NCBI GenBank assembly: GCA_030645355.1
Contig: JAUSNJ010000096.1
Span: 1 to 48,621, forward strand
Reading direction: 5' to 3'
DNA from: Rhodoferax sp.
GTDB lineage: Bacteria; Pseudomonadota; Gammaproteobacteria; Burkholderiales; Burkholderiaceae_C
DNA: 48,621 nt
Shown: positions 24,686 to 34,048 of the stretch, one piece after another
Layout: the number at the start of each line of letters is the position of its first letter
How positions within the stretch are numbered: the first letter of the stretch is position 1
Made by a program: the position numbers and the translations under genes
The notes under the pieces: model-generated
Told to the model about the DNA's origin: nothing
Seen by the model: the letters and a program-made list of their open reading frames with translations, nothing else
The model's database searches: none

Positions 24686-25029
24686 CAGCCGATTTGATTT
24701 TCTTGCGCCGAATACGGAATTACTGGCGTGAGGTTGCCGCTGCTATTGCGTGCCCAGAATTCAGCAGAGGCAGTTCCGAGCGCCGGGTGATTATTTTGCT
24801 ATGCATTCGGTAGCTACTCGCGCCCATTCCACGGGGGCTAGTGGCCAATTTGGAAAACATAAACTCCGCCAATCCGGCTCCGACGCTCGGAACTGTCTGC
24901 GCGAAATCCTTGAGCGAAGACAACGGTGGTAGCGCACCGCCCGTAATTTCGCCACCGGCGCGAAGCAACAAAATCGGCTGTTAAGACTCCCCCTCGCCCG
25001 GCGGGGCGAGGGGGCTGGGGGGAGTGGGG
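24637..25029. repeat. MITE-like element with long terminal inverted repeats
   Basis: The left arm (24637 to about 24710) and right arm (about 24957 to 25029) are inverted copies. Both read CCCCACTCCCCCCAGCCCCC, then a GC-rich hairpin CTCGCCC...GGGCGAG, then TTAACAGCCGATTT, with only a few differences over about 65 bases. The interior carries a second inverted pair, CAGTTCCGAGCG (about 24770) and CGCTCGGAACTG (about 24885), and no gene. This looks like a small non-autonomous mobile repeat. It spans the msbA stop codon. A further CTCCCTAGGGGGAG palindrome lies at 25033-25046. Confidence 0.75.
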
Positions 25030-25052
25030 AAACTCCCTAGGGGGAGTGGGGG

Positions 25053-26258
25053 CTACAGAGCCACTCGACGATAAATAGCCTCCTGCTGCAGCGCAATCTG
25101 CCCCCAAACATGCCGCCCCGCAAACAACAAGCCCTGTTCCCGCAAACGCCCCGCCAGCACATCATCCGTCAACACCCTCCCCAATGCCGCGCCCAGGGCC
25201 CCCGCATCACGCGGGTCGTCCAACAGCAGCGCATCCTCATCAGCCGTCAGCAGCTCCGCAATACCGCAGTACGCGGCACTGCTGACCACCACCGGCAAGC
25301 CATGGGCCAGGGCCTCCAGCACCACCATGGCAAAGGTGTCTTCCAGCGTGGGATGGGCCAGGCAATCAGCGGCCTGGTAGGCAACATCCACTGCAGGCAA
25401 GGCGCCCAAAAAAAAGACGCGCGCGCTGGAGCCACTGGTCGCCAGCACATCCCGTACGAAGGTCTTCTGCGCCGCATTGCCGATCACGGCCAGGAAACAG
25501 TCAGGCGGCAGTTGTGCCAACGCCGCGATCAGTGTCGGTAGTCCTTTCTTGCGGAAATCGTTCCCGACGAACAGAACGCAACGCCCGGTCTGGGGCAAAC
25601 CCAACTGGGCACGGGCGGCCTGGCGCTGCTCCGCGGTGCTGGGGCCGGGCACGCTTGCCACACCGGGCGTTACCACCTCACACATGCCCAGCGACTGGGG
25701 AAAGCTGGCCGCCATGACCGGCAGCAAGGTGGTAGACGCCAAAGCAATGCAGCGCGCGGGGCGCACCGCGTAGCGCGCTCGCTCCAGCGCCAGATAGGCC
25801 AGCAGGCGCGGGCTGGTGGCAATCTTGACCCACCGCAGCGCCCGCCGCCAACCGCTGCGCCCGTGCAGCAGGCTGTGCGTGACCGGCACCACGTGCACGG
25901 TCTGCACCTGGCCGTGCCAGGTGTTTTCGTGGGAATGGACGACGTCAAAGCCCGTGCGTGTTTGCCACCAGGTGGCCAGCGCAAACCACAACTGGTTGAT
26001 CCAGCGTGGCCGCACCAAAGGCATGGACACCCTGTGGTAGGTCACCCCTGGCACAAGCTGGTCTGTGGGGTGGCCCATCTGCTGGGCAAAGACGTGGATG
26101 TCGTGGCGTTGTGCCAGCTGCTCGACCAGTGCGATCGAATACCGCTCGGCACCGCCGCCGGTGGGTCTGAAGATGCGGTTCAGTACGGCAATGCGCAAGC
26201 GCTTTGCATCGACGGTCGTCGTCGCAATCGCTGTCTCTGTCACTGCCGTCACACTCAT
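25053..26258 (-). CDS. family 4 glycosyltransferase (GT-B)
   Basis: A 401-residue GT-B enzyme: an N-terminal Gly-rich acceptor loop PTGGGAERYSIALVEQL, central FVGNDFRKKGLPTLI, and the C-terminal EX7E-type motif HPTLEDTFAMVVLEALAHG that binds the nucleotide sugar. It resembles WaaG-like LPS core enzymes. I chose ATG 26258, which overlaps the stop of the upstream deacetylase gene by four bases; the longer frame has an unrelated Arg/His-rich leader. Confidence 0.87.
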   Translation of the reverse strand: MSVTAVTETAIATTTVDAKRLRIAVLNRIFRPTGGGAERYSIALVEQLAQRHDIHVFAQQMGHPTDQLVPGVTYHRVSMPLVRPRWINQLWFALATWWQTRTGFDVVHSHENTWHGQVQTVHVVPVTHSLLHGRSGWRRALRWVKIATSPRLLAYLALERARYAVRPARCIALASTTLLPVMAASFPQSLGMCEVVTPGVASVPGPSTAEQRQAARAQLGLPQTGRCVLFVGNDFRKKGLPTLIAALAQLPPDCFLAVIGNAAQKTFVRDVLATSGSSARVFFLGALPAVDVAYQAADCLAHPTLEDTFAMVVLEALAHGLPVVVSSAAYCGIAELLTADEDALLLDDPRDAGALGAALGRVLTDDVLAGRLREQGLLFAGRHVWGQIALQQEAIYRRVAL

Positions 26259-27001
26259 GAACGGCGCTTGTCTTCGTAGCCCGACACCAGCTTCCACCAC
26301 AGCAACGGTCGGCTGGTGCGGCGCAGCACTGGCACGCGGGGTAACTCCAGCATGTGATCGCCGCTGGCGCTGCGGCCGCGGCGAGTGGTGGTGGCACTCG
26401 CATAGCCGGCCTGCTGCACCATGGCCACATGCTCGGGGCCGTACTCCCCATAGGGGTAGCAAAAATGCTCCACTGCCTTACCGGTAACCTGCTCGAGATC
26501 CGTTTTGCACAGCACGACCTCATCGCTGGCAGCTACCACATCCAGGCTCGGCAGGCGCACGTGGTGGCGCGTGTGGGCACCGACCTCCTGCCCACCGGCG
26601 ATCCACTGGCGCAGATGCTGCGCGGTCATCAGCGGGGAAGGTGGCACGCCCTTGTCCAGGTCCCAGCTATTGGTCTGACCGAGCATGCCGCTGATGGCAT
26701 AACAGGTTGCCGTAAATCCGTACCACTGCAGCGTCGGCAGGGCATTGATCAGGTTGTTGAGATAGCCATCGTCAAAGGTGATGCCAAACACCTTGCCGCT
26801 GCGTTCACCCCGCAGATAGGGTTGCAGGGCACTCATAGACAGGCCCCGGTAGCCCAGCCCGTGCAGGAACGCCATCTGCCGCTGAAAGTGTGTCGGATCG
26901 ACACACAGACTGCGAAACCCCGAGCCCTTTTGTGGCGCGGGGGCAATCTGGTGAAAGGTCAGTATAGGAACCGGGTGACGGTTCTGGGTCAGTTCAGACA
27001 C
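26255..27001 (-). CDS. polysaccharide deacetylase (NodB family)
   Basis: A 248-residue enzyme with the CE4 motifs: TFDDGY at 75-80 with the catalytic and metal-binding Asp pair, and GAHTRHH at 141-147 with metal-binding His residues. The start is taken as GTG 27001, 29 bases after the rng stop; upstream in-frame sequence lies inside rng in another frame. No signal peptide is seen, so it probably acts in the cytoplasm on a lipid-linked or nucleotide-linked sugar in LPS assembly, next to the GT4 enzyme. Confidence 0.82.
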   Translation of the reverse strand: MSELTQNRHPVPILTFHQIAPAPQKGSGFRSLCVDPTHFQRQMAFLHGLGYRGLSMSALQPYLRGERSGKVFGITFDDGYLNNLINALPTLQWYGFTATCYAISGMLGQTNSWDLDKGVPPSPLMTAQHLRQWIAGGQEVGAHTRHHVRLPSLDVVAASDEVVLCKTDLEQVTGKAVEHFCYPYGEYGPEHVAMVQQAGYASATTTRRGRSASGDHMLELPRVPVLRRTSRPLLWWKLVSGYEDKRRS

Positions 27002-27030
27002 GTTGGGTTGACGCTCGAAAATCAGCCGAT

Positions 27031-28506
27031 CTACAGCAGGACGATATCGTACTGGTCTTGCCCCATCGCGGCCTCGCTTTGCAGGGACACCGGCTTGCCA
27101 ATGAACTCGCTCAGGCCCGCCAGGTGCTGGCTTTCCTCGTCCAGAAACAGTTCGATGACTTTGGGCGACGCCACAACCCGAAACTCGCGCGGATTGAACT
27201 GCCGGGCTTCGCGCAGGATCTCCCGAAAAATATCGTAGGCCACGCTGCGCGGGGTCTTGACTATGCCCTTGCCCTGGCAGGCTGCGCACGGCTCGCACAG
27301 CATATGGGCCAGCGACTCACGCGTGCGCTTGCGCGTCATCTCGACCAGGCCCAGCTGCGAGAACCCGCCGGCCATGGTCTTGACCCGGTCCCGCGACAGC
27401 TGCTTGCGGAACTCGGCCAACACCGCGTCGCGGTGGTCTTCACGCACCATGTCGATGAAGTCGACGATGATGATGCCGCCCAGGTTGCGCAGGCGCAGCT
27501 GGCGTGCAATGGCCTGTGTGGCTTCCAGATTGGTCTTGAAAATCGTGTCGTCAAAATTGCGAGCGCCAACAAAGCCGCCGGTGTTGACGTCGATGGTGGT
27601 CAGCGCTTCGGTCTGGTCCACGATCAGGTAGCCTCCCGACTTCAGGTCCACCCGGCGCCCCAGCGCCTTTTCGATCTCTTCGTCGATCGAAAACAAATCG
27701 AAGATCGGGCGCTCGCCCTTGTAGTGCTGCAACTTTTCTGCGGCCATGGGCATGAACTCGGCGCCAAAGGCTTTCAGCGCATCAAATTGCTCGCGTGAAT
27801 CGACCCGGATGGTTTGGGTGGCCTCGCCCACCATGTCGCGCAACACCCGCTGCAGCAGGCTCAGATCCTGGTGCAACAGGGACTGGGGCGGCAGGCGCGT
27901 GGACGCGTCCTTGGTGCGTGCCCAGGCCTTGCGCAAATAGCCAATGTCTTCGCCCAGTTCGGCGTCGGTTGCATCTTCGCCATTGGTGCGCAAAATAAAA
28001 CCGCCGCCCTGCGTGCCGGCCAGCTGCTGCAGACGTGCGCGCAGTTCGTCGCGCTGGTCCTTGGGAATTTTTTGCGAGACACCGATGTGGTCGTCCTGCG
28101 GCAAAAACACCAGCAGGCGCCCCGCAATGCTGATCTGTGTGGACAGCCGGGCGCCCTTGGTGCCGATGGGCTCCTTGATGACCTGCACCATCAGCGCCTG
28201 GCCTTCAAAAATCTGCTTTTCAATGGGAATGACCGGCGCGGCGCCCTTGGCGATGAAGGGCGCCTCGCCATCGGGCTGGCGGTGCCAGACGTCGGCCACG
28301 TGCAAGAACGCAGCGCGCTCCAGACCGATATCAATAAAGGCCGACTGCATGCCCGGCAGCACCCGCGCCACCTTGCCCAGGTACACATTGCCGACCAGCC
28401 CACGCTCCAGCGTGCGCTCGACATGGAGCTCCTGCAAGGCACCGTTTTCCAGGATGGCAACCCGGGTTTCCTGGGGGGACCAATTGATCAAAATGTCGTT
28501 TTGCAT
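27031..28506 (-). CDS. rng: ribonuclease G
   Basis: A 491-residue RNase E/G family endonuclease that matures 16S rRNA 5' ends and degrades mRNA. It has an N-terminal S1 domain (about 35-125: GNVYLGKVARVLPGMQSAFIDIG), the catalytic DVNTGGFVGARN and VDFIDM metal-binding segments, and the Zn-link CEPCAACQGKG. It lacks the long C-terminal scaffold of RNase E, so it is RNase G. It follows maf by 24 bases. Confidence 0.95.
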   Translation of the reverse strand: MQNDILINWSPQETRVAILENGALQELHVERTLERGLVGNVYLGKVARVLPGMQSAFIDIGLERAAFLHVADVWHRQPDGEAPFIAKGAAPVIPIEKQIFEGQALMVQVIKEPIGTKGARLSTQISIAGRLLVFLPQDDHIGVSQKIPKDQRDELRARLQQLAGTQGGGFILRTNGEDATDAELGEDIGYLRKAWARTKDASTRLPPQSLLHQDLSLLQRVLRDMVGEATQTIRVDSREQFDALKAFGAEFMPMAAEKLQHYKGERPIFDLFSIDEEIEKALGRRVDLKSGGYLIVDQTEALTTIDVNTGGFVGARNFDDTIFKTNLEATQAIARQLRLRNLGGIIIVDFIDMVREDHRDAVLAEFRKQLSRDRVKTMAGGFSQLGLVEMTRKRTRESLAHMLCEPCAACQGKGIVKTPRSVAYDIFREILREARQFNPREFRVVASPKVIELFLDEESQHLAGLSEFIGKPVSLQSEAAMGQDQYDIVLL

Positions 28507-28530
28507 CGGCGGTAATCCAGGTTGGTCTGT

Positions 28531-29145
28531 TCAGAGGCGAAAGCCCAGGGAGCGCAGCGCCTGGGCGGTTTCAAACAGAGGCAGGCCCATGATGCCAGAG
28601 TAACTGCCGCTGATGTGGGCAATGTAGGCCGCCGCCCTGCCCTGCACGGCATAGGCACCGGCCTTGCCCATGGGCTCACCCGAGGCCACATAGGCATCGA
28701 TGTCGTGCTCGCTCCAATCGGCAAATGTCACCCACGATTCGCTGCAGGCCACTGCGTACTGATCGCCCCAACCAACGGCTATGGCCGTCATCACGCGGTG
28801 CGGCCGGTTGGACAGCGCGCGCAACATGCGCTTGGCGTCTTCGGCGTCCTCCGGCTTGCCAAAGATGCTGCGTCCCAACGCAACGGTGGTGTCGGCACAC
28901 AGAATGGGCGCCGGTAGCAGATTGCGACGCGCCAGGCGCTGCTGGGCGGCCTGCAACTTCAGGGCGGTTACGCGCTGCACATAGGTCTTGGGTGCTTCGC
29001 TGCGCAACTGCACTTCCAGCGACTCGGTGTCTTCGTCTGCATCCGGCAGCAGCAGCGCGTGGCGCACGCCCAGCTGATCCAGCAACTGGCTGCGGCGCGG
29101 GCTCTGCGACGCGAGGTAGATGAAATCGGGCACGGGGGATGTCAT
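28531..29145 (-). CDS. maf: Maf nucleoside triphosphate pyrophosphatase (YhdE type)
   Basis: A 204-residue house-cleaning enzyme that hydrolyses dTTP/UTP and modified pyrimidine nucleotides. It starts with the conserved IYLASQSPRRSQLLDQLG and contains CADTTVALG, FGKPEDAEDAKRMLRALS and GKAGAYAVQG. These match the YhdE branch, which cleaves canonical dTTP and UTP, better than the YceF branch. It sits between rlmH and rng in a conserved Burkholderiales order. Confidence 0.92.
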   Translation of the reverse strand: MTSPVPDFIYLASQSPRRSQLLDQLGVRHALLLPDADEDTESLEVQLRSEAPKTYVQRVTALKLQAAQQRLARRNLLPAPILCADTTVALGRSIFGKPEDAEDAKRMLRALSNRPHRVMTAIAVGWGDQYAVACSESWVTFADWSEHDIDAYVASGEPMGKAGAYAVQGRAAAYIAHISGSYSGIMGLPLFETAQALRSLGFRL

Positions 29146-29151
29146 TAGAAA

Positions 29152-29619
29152 CTATTCCCTATGGTAGGGGTGGTTGGCATTGACCGACCAGGCCCGGTAC
29201 AGCTGTTCGATCAGCAGCACACGGGCAAACGCATGCGGCAGGGTCAGGTCGGACAAGCGGATGCGTTCGTGCGCGGCCTGGCGGAATGCGGGGTCCAACC
29301 CGTCCGGGCCGCCGATGACAAGGGCCACATCATCCCCTCCGAGTTGCCAGTCCTTGAGCTTGGCTGCCAGCGCCAGCGTGGTCACCGTGGTGCCCCGCTC
29401 GTCCAGCGCCACGATGCGGGCGCCTTTGGGGATGGCTGCTTCTATGCGGGCACGCTCGGCGGCATAAAGGGTTTCCAGCGTCTTGGAGCCACGCGGCTCG
29501 GTCTTGACGGCCTTGAGCTCGACCTTCAACTCATGCGGAAAACGCTTGGCATAGTCGTCCCAGGCCGTCTGCGCCCAGTCGGGCACCCGCAGACCGACGG
29601 CGACGATGATCAGCCGCAC
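29152..29619 (-). CDS. rlmH: 23S rRNA pseudouridine(1915) N3-methyltransferase
   Basis: A 155-residue SPOUT enzyme acting on assembled 70S ribosomes in helix 69. It shows the trefoil-knot signature [11 protein letters not shown] and [22 protein letters not shown] and the conserved end NHPYHRE. Its neighbour rsfS also acts on the ribosome, eight bases upstream. The length matches the family. Confidence 0.96.
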   Translation of the reverse strand: MRLIIVAVGLRVPDWAQTAWDDYAKRFPHELKVELKAVKTEPRGSKTLETLYAAERARIEAAIPKGARIVALDERGTTVTTLALAAKLKDWQLGGDDVALVIGGPDGLDPAFRQAAHERIRLSDLTLPHAFARVLLIEQLYRAWSVNANHPYHRE

Positions 29620-29627
29620 GGCGGGAA

Positions 29628-30365
29628 TCAGGCTTTACGGGGGGCGGATTTCTTGGCCGCCGGCTTGGCGGCCGATTTTGCTGCCGGCTTGGACGCGGGC
29701 TTGCCAACGACCGTGCGTTTGACTGGGGTGGCCACTTTCTTGGCAGCCACTTTTTTGGCTGGCGCTGCGGCAGCAGCTGTCATGGGGGCCGCCGAAGTGG
29801 CACGTGCCTTGGGCGCGGCGGACTTGCGGGCCGGTGCTTTGGGCTTGGCCGCCTTTTCCGCGTCTTTCTTCAGCTGTGCTTTGGACGGGAAGGCTTCTGC
29901 CACACCCTTCTTCGCGGCATTGGAGCGCCGCAGGCTGGGTTCCACTTTGGGAGCCGCCTTGGCAGGCTTGGCGCTTTCCGCAACCGCCGGCTTAGCCGCG
30001 CCCAGCTTCATGCGCACCGGCTTGTCGCCCCACAGCTCTTCCAGGTTGTAATACTGCCGGAAATTGGGTTGCATGATATGCACCACGGCCTGGCCACAGT
30101 CCACAATAATCCACTCGCCATTGACCTCACCCTCCACCCGGGGCTTCTCGAAACCTGCCTCGCGCACGGCATCACGCACACTGGCCGCCAGACCCTTGGT
30201 CTGCCGGTTGGAGGTTCCTGACGCGATGATGACCCGTTCAAACAGTGCTGACAAATGCTCGGTGTCAAACACCTGGATGTCCTGGGCTTTGACGTCTTCG
30301 AGTCCATCGACGATGGCCCGTTGGAGCTTGTTAATGTCTTTTTTGGCAACAGTGGATGTATTCAT
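29628..30365 (-). CDS. rsfS: ribosomal silencing factor RsfS with Lys/Ala/Pro-rich tail
   Basis: A 245-residue protein. Residues 1-120 are RsfS ([66 protein letters not shown]), which binds uL14 and blocks subunit joining in starvation. From about 120 to the end the protein is Ala/Lys/Pro-rich like histone H1 or AlgP ([18 protein letters not shown]). Ordinary RsfS proteins are about 110-130 residues, so the tail nearly doubles the length. Its start overlaps the nadD stop by one base. Confidence 0.92.
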   Translation of the reverse strand: MNTSTVAKKDINKLQRAIVDGLEDVKAQDIQVFDTEHLSALFERVIIASGTSNRQTKGLAASVRDAVREAGFEKPRVEGEVNGEWIIVDCGQAVVHIMQPNFRQYYNLEELWGDKPVRMKLGAAKPAVAESAKPAKAAPKVEPSLRRSNAAKKGVAEAFPSKAQLKKDAEKAAKPKAPARKSAAPKARATSAAPMTAAAAAPAKKVAAKKVATPVKRTVVGKPASKPAAKSAAKPAAKKSAPRKA

Positions 30366-30976
30366 CAGGCGAATTGGTAAAGGTGGTGTTGGGCAATATA
30401 ACGCGCAACGGGTTCAAAAACCAGTGGGGAAACGGTTTGGCGCTGGGCCAAACGCAAGCGGATATCCGTGGCACTGACCTCCAGGGGAGGCATTTCAAGC
30501 CATCGCAAACCCGGGATCTCCGTGGGCAGTGCATCAAATGTGCCCCTGGCCCTCGTGAAATCTGCGCGTGCAGCTACACATATTGTAGCAAATGCGGGAA
30601 TCTCGCTAAAACGGTGCCAGGAACCCAGGGCCTCGGCCTGATCCTGACCCAGCACCAGAAAGAGTTGGGCCTGCGGGTATTCGGTGCGCAATTCCAACAA
30701 AGTGTCCACCGTGTAGCTGGGGCCGGAGCGCAGCGTCTCCCGGGGGTCCACCACCACACGGTCCAGTTCTGCAAAGGCCAGACGGGCCATTTCCAGCCGG
30801 TGTACGGCTGGCGTCAGGCTGCGGCTTTTGTGCCAGGCCTGACCGGTGGGGATGATGCGCAGCTGGTCCAATTGCAGTTGCTCCAGTGCCGCCCGCGCCA
30901 GCGCCACGTGGGCAATATGGGGCGGATCGAAAGCACCGCCAAAGACACCGATGCGCCGCAGCGGCCCGTCAGCCAC
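30365..30976 (-). CDS. nadD: nicotinate-nucleotide adenylyltransferase
   Basis: A 203-residue enzyme making deamido-NAD from NaMN and ATP. It has the nucleotidyltransferase signature GGAFDPPHIAHVALA, SYTVDTL, VLGQDQAEALGSWHRF and a C-terminal SATDIRLRLAQ. The start is taken as GTG 30976, two bases after the hemF stop, because the conserved RRIGVFGGAFDP follows after a few residues. It is coupled to rsfS downstream, an order conserved in many bacteria. Confidence 0.92.
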   Translation of the reverse strand: MADGPLRRIGVFGGAFDPPHIAHVALARAALEQLQLDQLRIIPTGQAWHKSRSLTPAVHRLEMARLAFAELDRVVVDPRETLRSGPSYTVDTLLELRTEYPQAQLFLVLGQDQAEALGSWHRFSEIPAFATICVAARADFTRARGTFDALPTEIPGLRWLEMPPLEVSATDIRLRLAQRQTVSPLVFEPVARYIAQHHLYQFA

Positions 30977-30978
30977 GC

Positions 30979-31896
30979 TCAGACCCAGTCCCGTCGGGGC
31001 AGGAATTGTGTGTACAGCGCCTCTTCGGCCGATCCGGGCGCGGGCACCGACTGGTAGGACCAACTGGCCAGCGGCGGCATCGACAACAGGATGGACTCGG
31101 TGCGCCCCCCGGATTGCAATCCAAAGTGCGTGCCCCGGTCCCACACCAGGTTGAACTCCACATAGCGGCCCCGGCGGTACAACTGAAAGGCGCGCTCACG
31201 CTCGCCATAGGCCGTGTCCTTGCGCTGCTCGACCACGGGTACATAGGCCAACAGAAAGGCATCACCCACAGCCTGCATCAGCGCGAAGCCGTTGTCGAAG
31301 CCACCTTCGGAAAAATCGTCATAGAAGATGCCACCAATGCCGCGCTGCTCGTTGCGGTGCTTCAGGTAGAAATACTCGTCACACCACGTCTTGAAATGCG
31401 GGTACTTGTCGGCGCCAAAGGGCTGGACGGCGTCGCGGCAGGTGGCGTGAAAGTGACGCGCGTCCTCCTCGAAACCATAGAAGGGTGTCATGTCCATGCC
31501 GCCGCCAAACCAGCAGACCGGCTCTTGCCCGGGGTGACCGGCCGAGATCATGCGCACATTCATGTGCACGGTGGGCACATAGGGATTGCGCGGATGGAAC
31601 ACCAGCGACACGCCCATGGCCTCAAACGGCGCACCGGCCAGTTCAGGGCGGTGCTGGGTGGCCGATGGCGGCAGCTTGGGACCGCGCACATGCGAAAACC
31701 CGCAGCCCGCGCGCTCGAATACCGAACCGCCTTCCAGAATGCGGGTGATGCCATGGCCCTGTAAGGGCTCGCCCGGGGCTTTCTCCCAGCTGTCCGACAG
31801 GAACACTTGGTCATCCAGCGCCGTCACGGTCGCCGTGATGCGCTCCTGCAAGCCCTTCAGATAGGTGCCTACCTGCTCCACGCGGGTATCACTCAT
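30979..31896 (-). CDS. hemF: oxygen-dependent coproporphyrinogen III oxidase
   Basis: A 305-residue enzyme converting coproporphyrinogen III to protoporphyrinogen IX with O2. Family motifs include [42 protein letters not shown] and [20 protein letters not shown]. Its start overlaps the purD stop by four bases. The length matches the bacterial family (about 300). Confidence 0.96.
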   Translation of the reverse strand: MSDTRVEQVGTYLKGLQERITATVTALDDQVFLSDSWEKAPGEPLQGHGITRILEGGSVFERAGCGFSHVRGPKLPPSATQHRPELAGAPFEAMGVSLVFHPRNPYVPTVHMNVRMISAGHPGQEPVCWFGGGMDMTPFYGFEEDARHFHATCRDAVQPFGADKYPHFKTWCDEYFYLKHRNEQRGIGGIFYDDFSEGGFDNGFALMQAVGDAFLLAYVPVVEQRKDTAYGERERAFQLYRRGRYVEFNLVWDRGTHFGLQSGGRTESILLSMPPLASWSYQSVPAPGSAEEALYTQFLPRRDWV

Positions 31897-33227
31897 TTGG
31901 CAGCCTTGGCCTCGGTGGCCTGCTTGATCGCGCGGTGGCCGATGTCGGTGCGGTATTGCATGCCGTTGAAACGGATGCCGTGGATGGCGTCATAGGCCAC
32001 CTGGCGGGCTGCACGGGCGTTTTCGGCCAAGGCCGTGACACACAACACGCGTCCACCACTGGTCAGCGTCGCGCCGTCCCGGTGTTCGGTGCCGGCGTGA
32101 AACACCATGCATGCTTCATCCGACAAGGTGTTCACCGTGGGCAGCCCCTCAATCACATCGCCCTTGCGCGGCGTGCCAGGGTAGCCGTGGGCTGCGAGCA
32201 CGACGCCCAACGCGGTGCGACGGTCCCAATCAAGCTCCAGGTTTTCCAGGCCGCCGATTTCCGTGGCCGCCATCATGACGTCGACGAAATCCGTCTTCAG
32301 GCGCATCAGGATGGGCTGCGTCTCCGGGTCACCCATTCGGCAGTTGAACTCCAGCGTCTTGACGTGGCCCTGCGGGTCGATCATCAATCCGGCATACAGG
32401 AAGCCGGTGTACGGAATGCCGTCCTGCTCCATGCCCTTGAGCGTGGGCAGGATGATCTCGCGCATGGCGCGTGCGTGCACCTGGGGCGTGACCACCGGCG
32501 CTGGCGAATAGGCGCCCATGCCGCCGGTGTTGGGGCCTAGGTCATCGTCCAGCAGACGCTTGTGGTCCTGGCTGGTGGCCAGCGCCACCACGTCCTTGCC
32601 ATCGCACAGCACCATGAAGCTGGCTTCTTCACCTTCCAGAAATTCTTCGATGACGACGCGCGGCACGGCCTGGCCGCCCGCGCCGGCGTTGTGCACCACG
32701 CCCAGCGTGTTGTCCAGCAGCATGAAGTCAATCGCGGAATGGGCTTCGTCCAGCGTCATCGCAACGACCACGCCTTTGCCAGCGGCCAGGCCATCGGCCT
32801 TGACCACAATGGGTGCGCCCATGCGATTCACATAGGCATGCGCCGCCACCGGGTCGGTAAAGGCCTCATAGGCCGCCGTGGGAATGTTGTGCCGCTGCAT
32901 GAAGGCCTTGGAAAAGGCCTTGGAGCTTTCCAGTTGTGCGGCCGCCCTGGTGGGGCCGAAAATGCGCAGGCCGTGGGCGCGAAATTCGTCCACCACACCG
33001 GCCGCCAGTGGGCCCTCGGGGCCGACCACGGTCAGGCCAATCTTGTTTTCCTGCGCCCATTCGCGCAGCGCCACCACATCGGTGATGGGAATGTTCTTGA
33101 GACGACTGTCCAGCGCGGTGCCGCCATTGCCTGGCGCCACATAGACCATCTGGACCTTGTCGGACTGCGCCAACTTCCAGGCCATCGCGTGCTCGCGCCC
33201 GCCCCCCCCGATCACCAGAACATTCAT
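31893..33227 (-). CDS. purD: phosphoribosylamine-glycine ligase
   Basis: A 444-residue ATP-grasp enzyme (GAR synthetase) of purine synthesis. It begins [19 protein letters not shown] and contains [42 protein letters not shown] and [17 protein letters not shown]. The ATG at 33227 fits the family start; the longer frame overlaps yebC out of frame. It lies 43 bases after yebC. Confidence 0.96.
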   Translation of the reverse strand: MNVLVIGGGGREHAMAWKLAQSDKVQMVYVAPGNGGTALDSRLKNIPITDVVALREWAQENKIGLTVVGPEGPLAAGVVDEFRAHGLRIFGPTRAAAQLESSKAFSKAFMQRHNIPTAAYEAFTDPVAAHAYVNRMGAPIVVKADGLAAGKGVVVAMTLDEAHSAIDFMLLDNTLGVVHNAGAGGQAVPRVVIEEFLEGEEASFMVLCDGKDVVALATSQDHKRLLDDDLGPNTGGMGAYSPAPVVTPQVHARAMREIILPTLKGMEQDGIPYTGFLYAGLMIDPQGHVKTLEFNCRMGDPETQPILMRLKTDFVDVMMAATEIGGLENLELDWDRRTALGVVLAAHGYPGTPRKGDVIEGLPTVNTLSDEACMVFHAGTEHRDGATLTSGGRVLCVTALAENARAARQVAYDAIHGIRFNGMQYRTDIGHRAIKQATEAKAAK

Positions 33228-33270
33228 AGGTAACTCCGATGCGCCTTGGCGCTCTTGCAAGTGTGGATGG

Positions 33271-33990
33271 TCATAGCGCGGCGTTGTGGTAAATCTCCTG
33301 GGTGTCGTCCAGGTCTTCCAGCACGTCCAGCAGCTTTTGCATGCGTGCGGCGTCTTCACCGCTCAGCTCAATCGTGTTCTCGGGGCGCATGGTGACGCCC
33401 GCCACCTCGGCGTGCAGACCAGCCGCCTCCAGCGCCTGCTTGACGGCTTCGTAGTCAGCATAGGCGGTCAACACCTCGATGGCGCCGTCGTCATCGGTGA
33501 CCACGTCTTCGGCACCGGCTTCCAGCGCCACTTCCATGATCTTGTCTTCGCTGGTGCCGGGGGCGAAAATCAGCTGACCGCAGTGCTTGAACTGGAACAC
33601 CACTGAGCCCTCGGTGCCCATATTGCCGCCGTGCTTGCTGAAGGCGTGGCGCACTTCGGCCACGGTGCGCACCTTGTTGTCGGTCATGGTGTCGACAATG
33701 ATGGCGGCCCCGCCAATGCCGTAGCCCTCGTAGCGGATTTCCTCGTAAACAATGCCTTCCAGCGTGCCCGTGGCCTTGGCAATGCCGTATTTCACGTTCT
33801 CCGCCGGCATATTGGCGGCCTTGCCCTTCTCAATGGCCAGACGCAGCCGTGGATTGGTGCTCAGGTCGCCCCCACCCATGCGGGCTGCGACCATGATTTC
33901 ACGCATCACCCGTGTCCAGATGCGCTGGCGCTTTTCATCCTGGCGGCCCTTGCGATGCTGAATATTGGCCCATTTGCTATGTCCTGCCAC
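33271..33990 (-). CDS. yebC: YebC/PmpR family regulator (TACO1-like)
   Basis: A 239-residue protein with the classic start [20 protein letters not shown], then [19 protein letters not shown] and a C-terminal domain ending near [14 protein letters not shown]. YebC proteins bind DNA or ribosomes and relieve stalling at polyproline in some species. It is the first gene of the long minus-strand series. The start is 58 bases from the divergent HerA-like gene. Confidence 0.95.
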   Translation of the reverse strand: MAGHSKWANIQHRKGRQDEKRQRIWTRVMREIMVAARMGGGDLSTNPRLRLAIEKGKAANMPAENVKYGIAKATGTLEGIVYEEIRYEGYGIGGAAIIVDTMTDNKVRTVAEVRHAFSKHGGNMGTEGSVVFQFKHCGQLIFAPGTSEDKIMEVALEAGAEDVVTDDDGAIEVLTAYADYEAVKQALEAAGLHAEVAGVTMRPENTIELSGEDAARMQKLLDVLEDLDDTQEIYHNAAL

Positions 33991-34048
33991 GTGAAATCCT
34001 TCAAAAGTTCGTTACGCTATTGACTGAATTGTACTTTTTGGGATTTTC

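Noticed and set aside
24985..25029. Simple rho-independent terminators after msbA.
   Set aside because: The hairpins are part of long inverted arms that extend well past a terminator and lack a T run, though they might still stop transcription.
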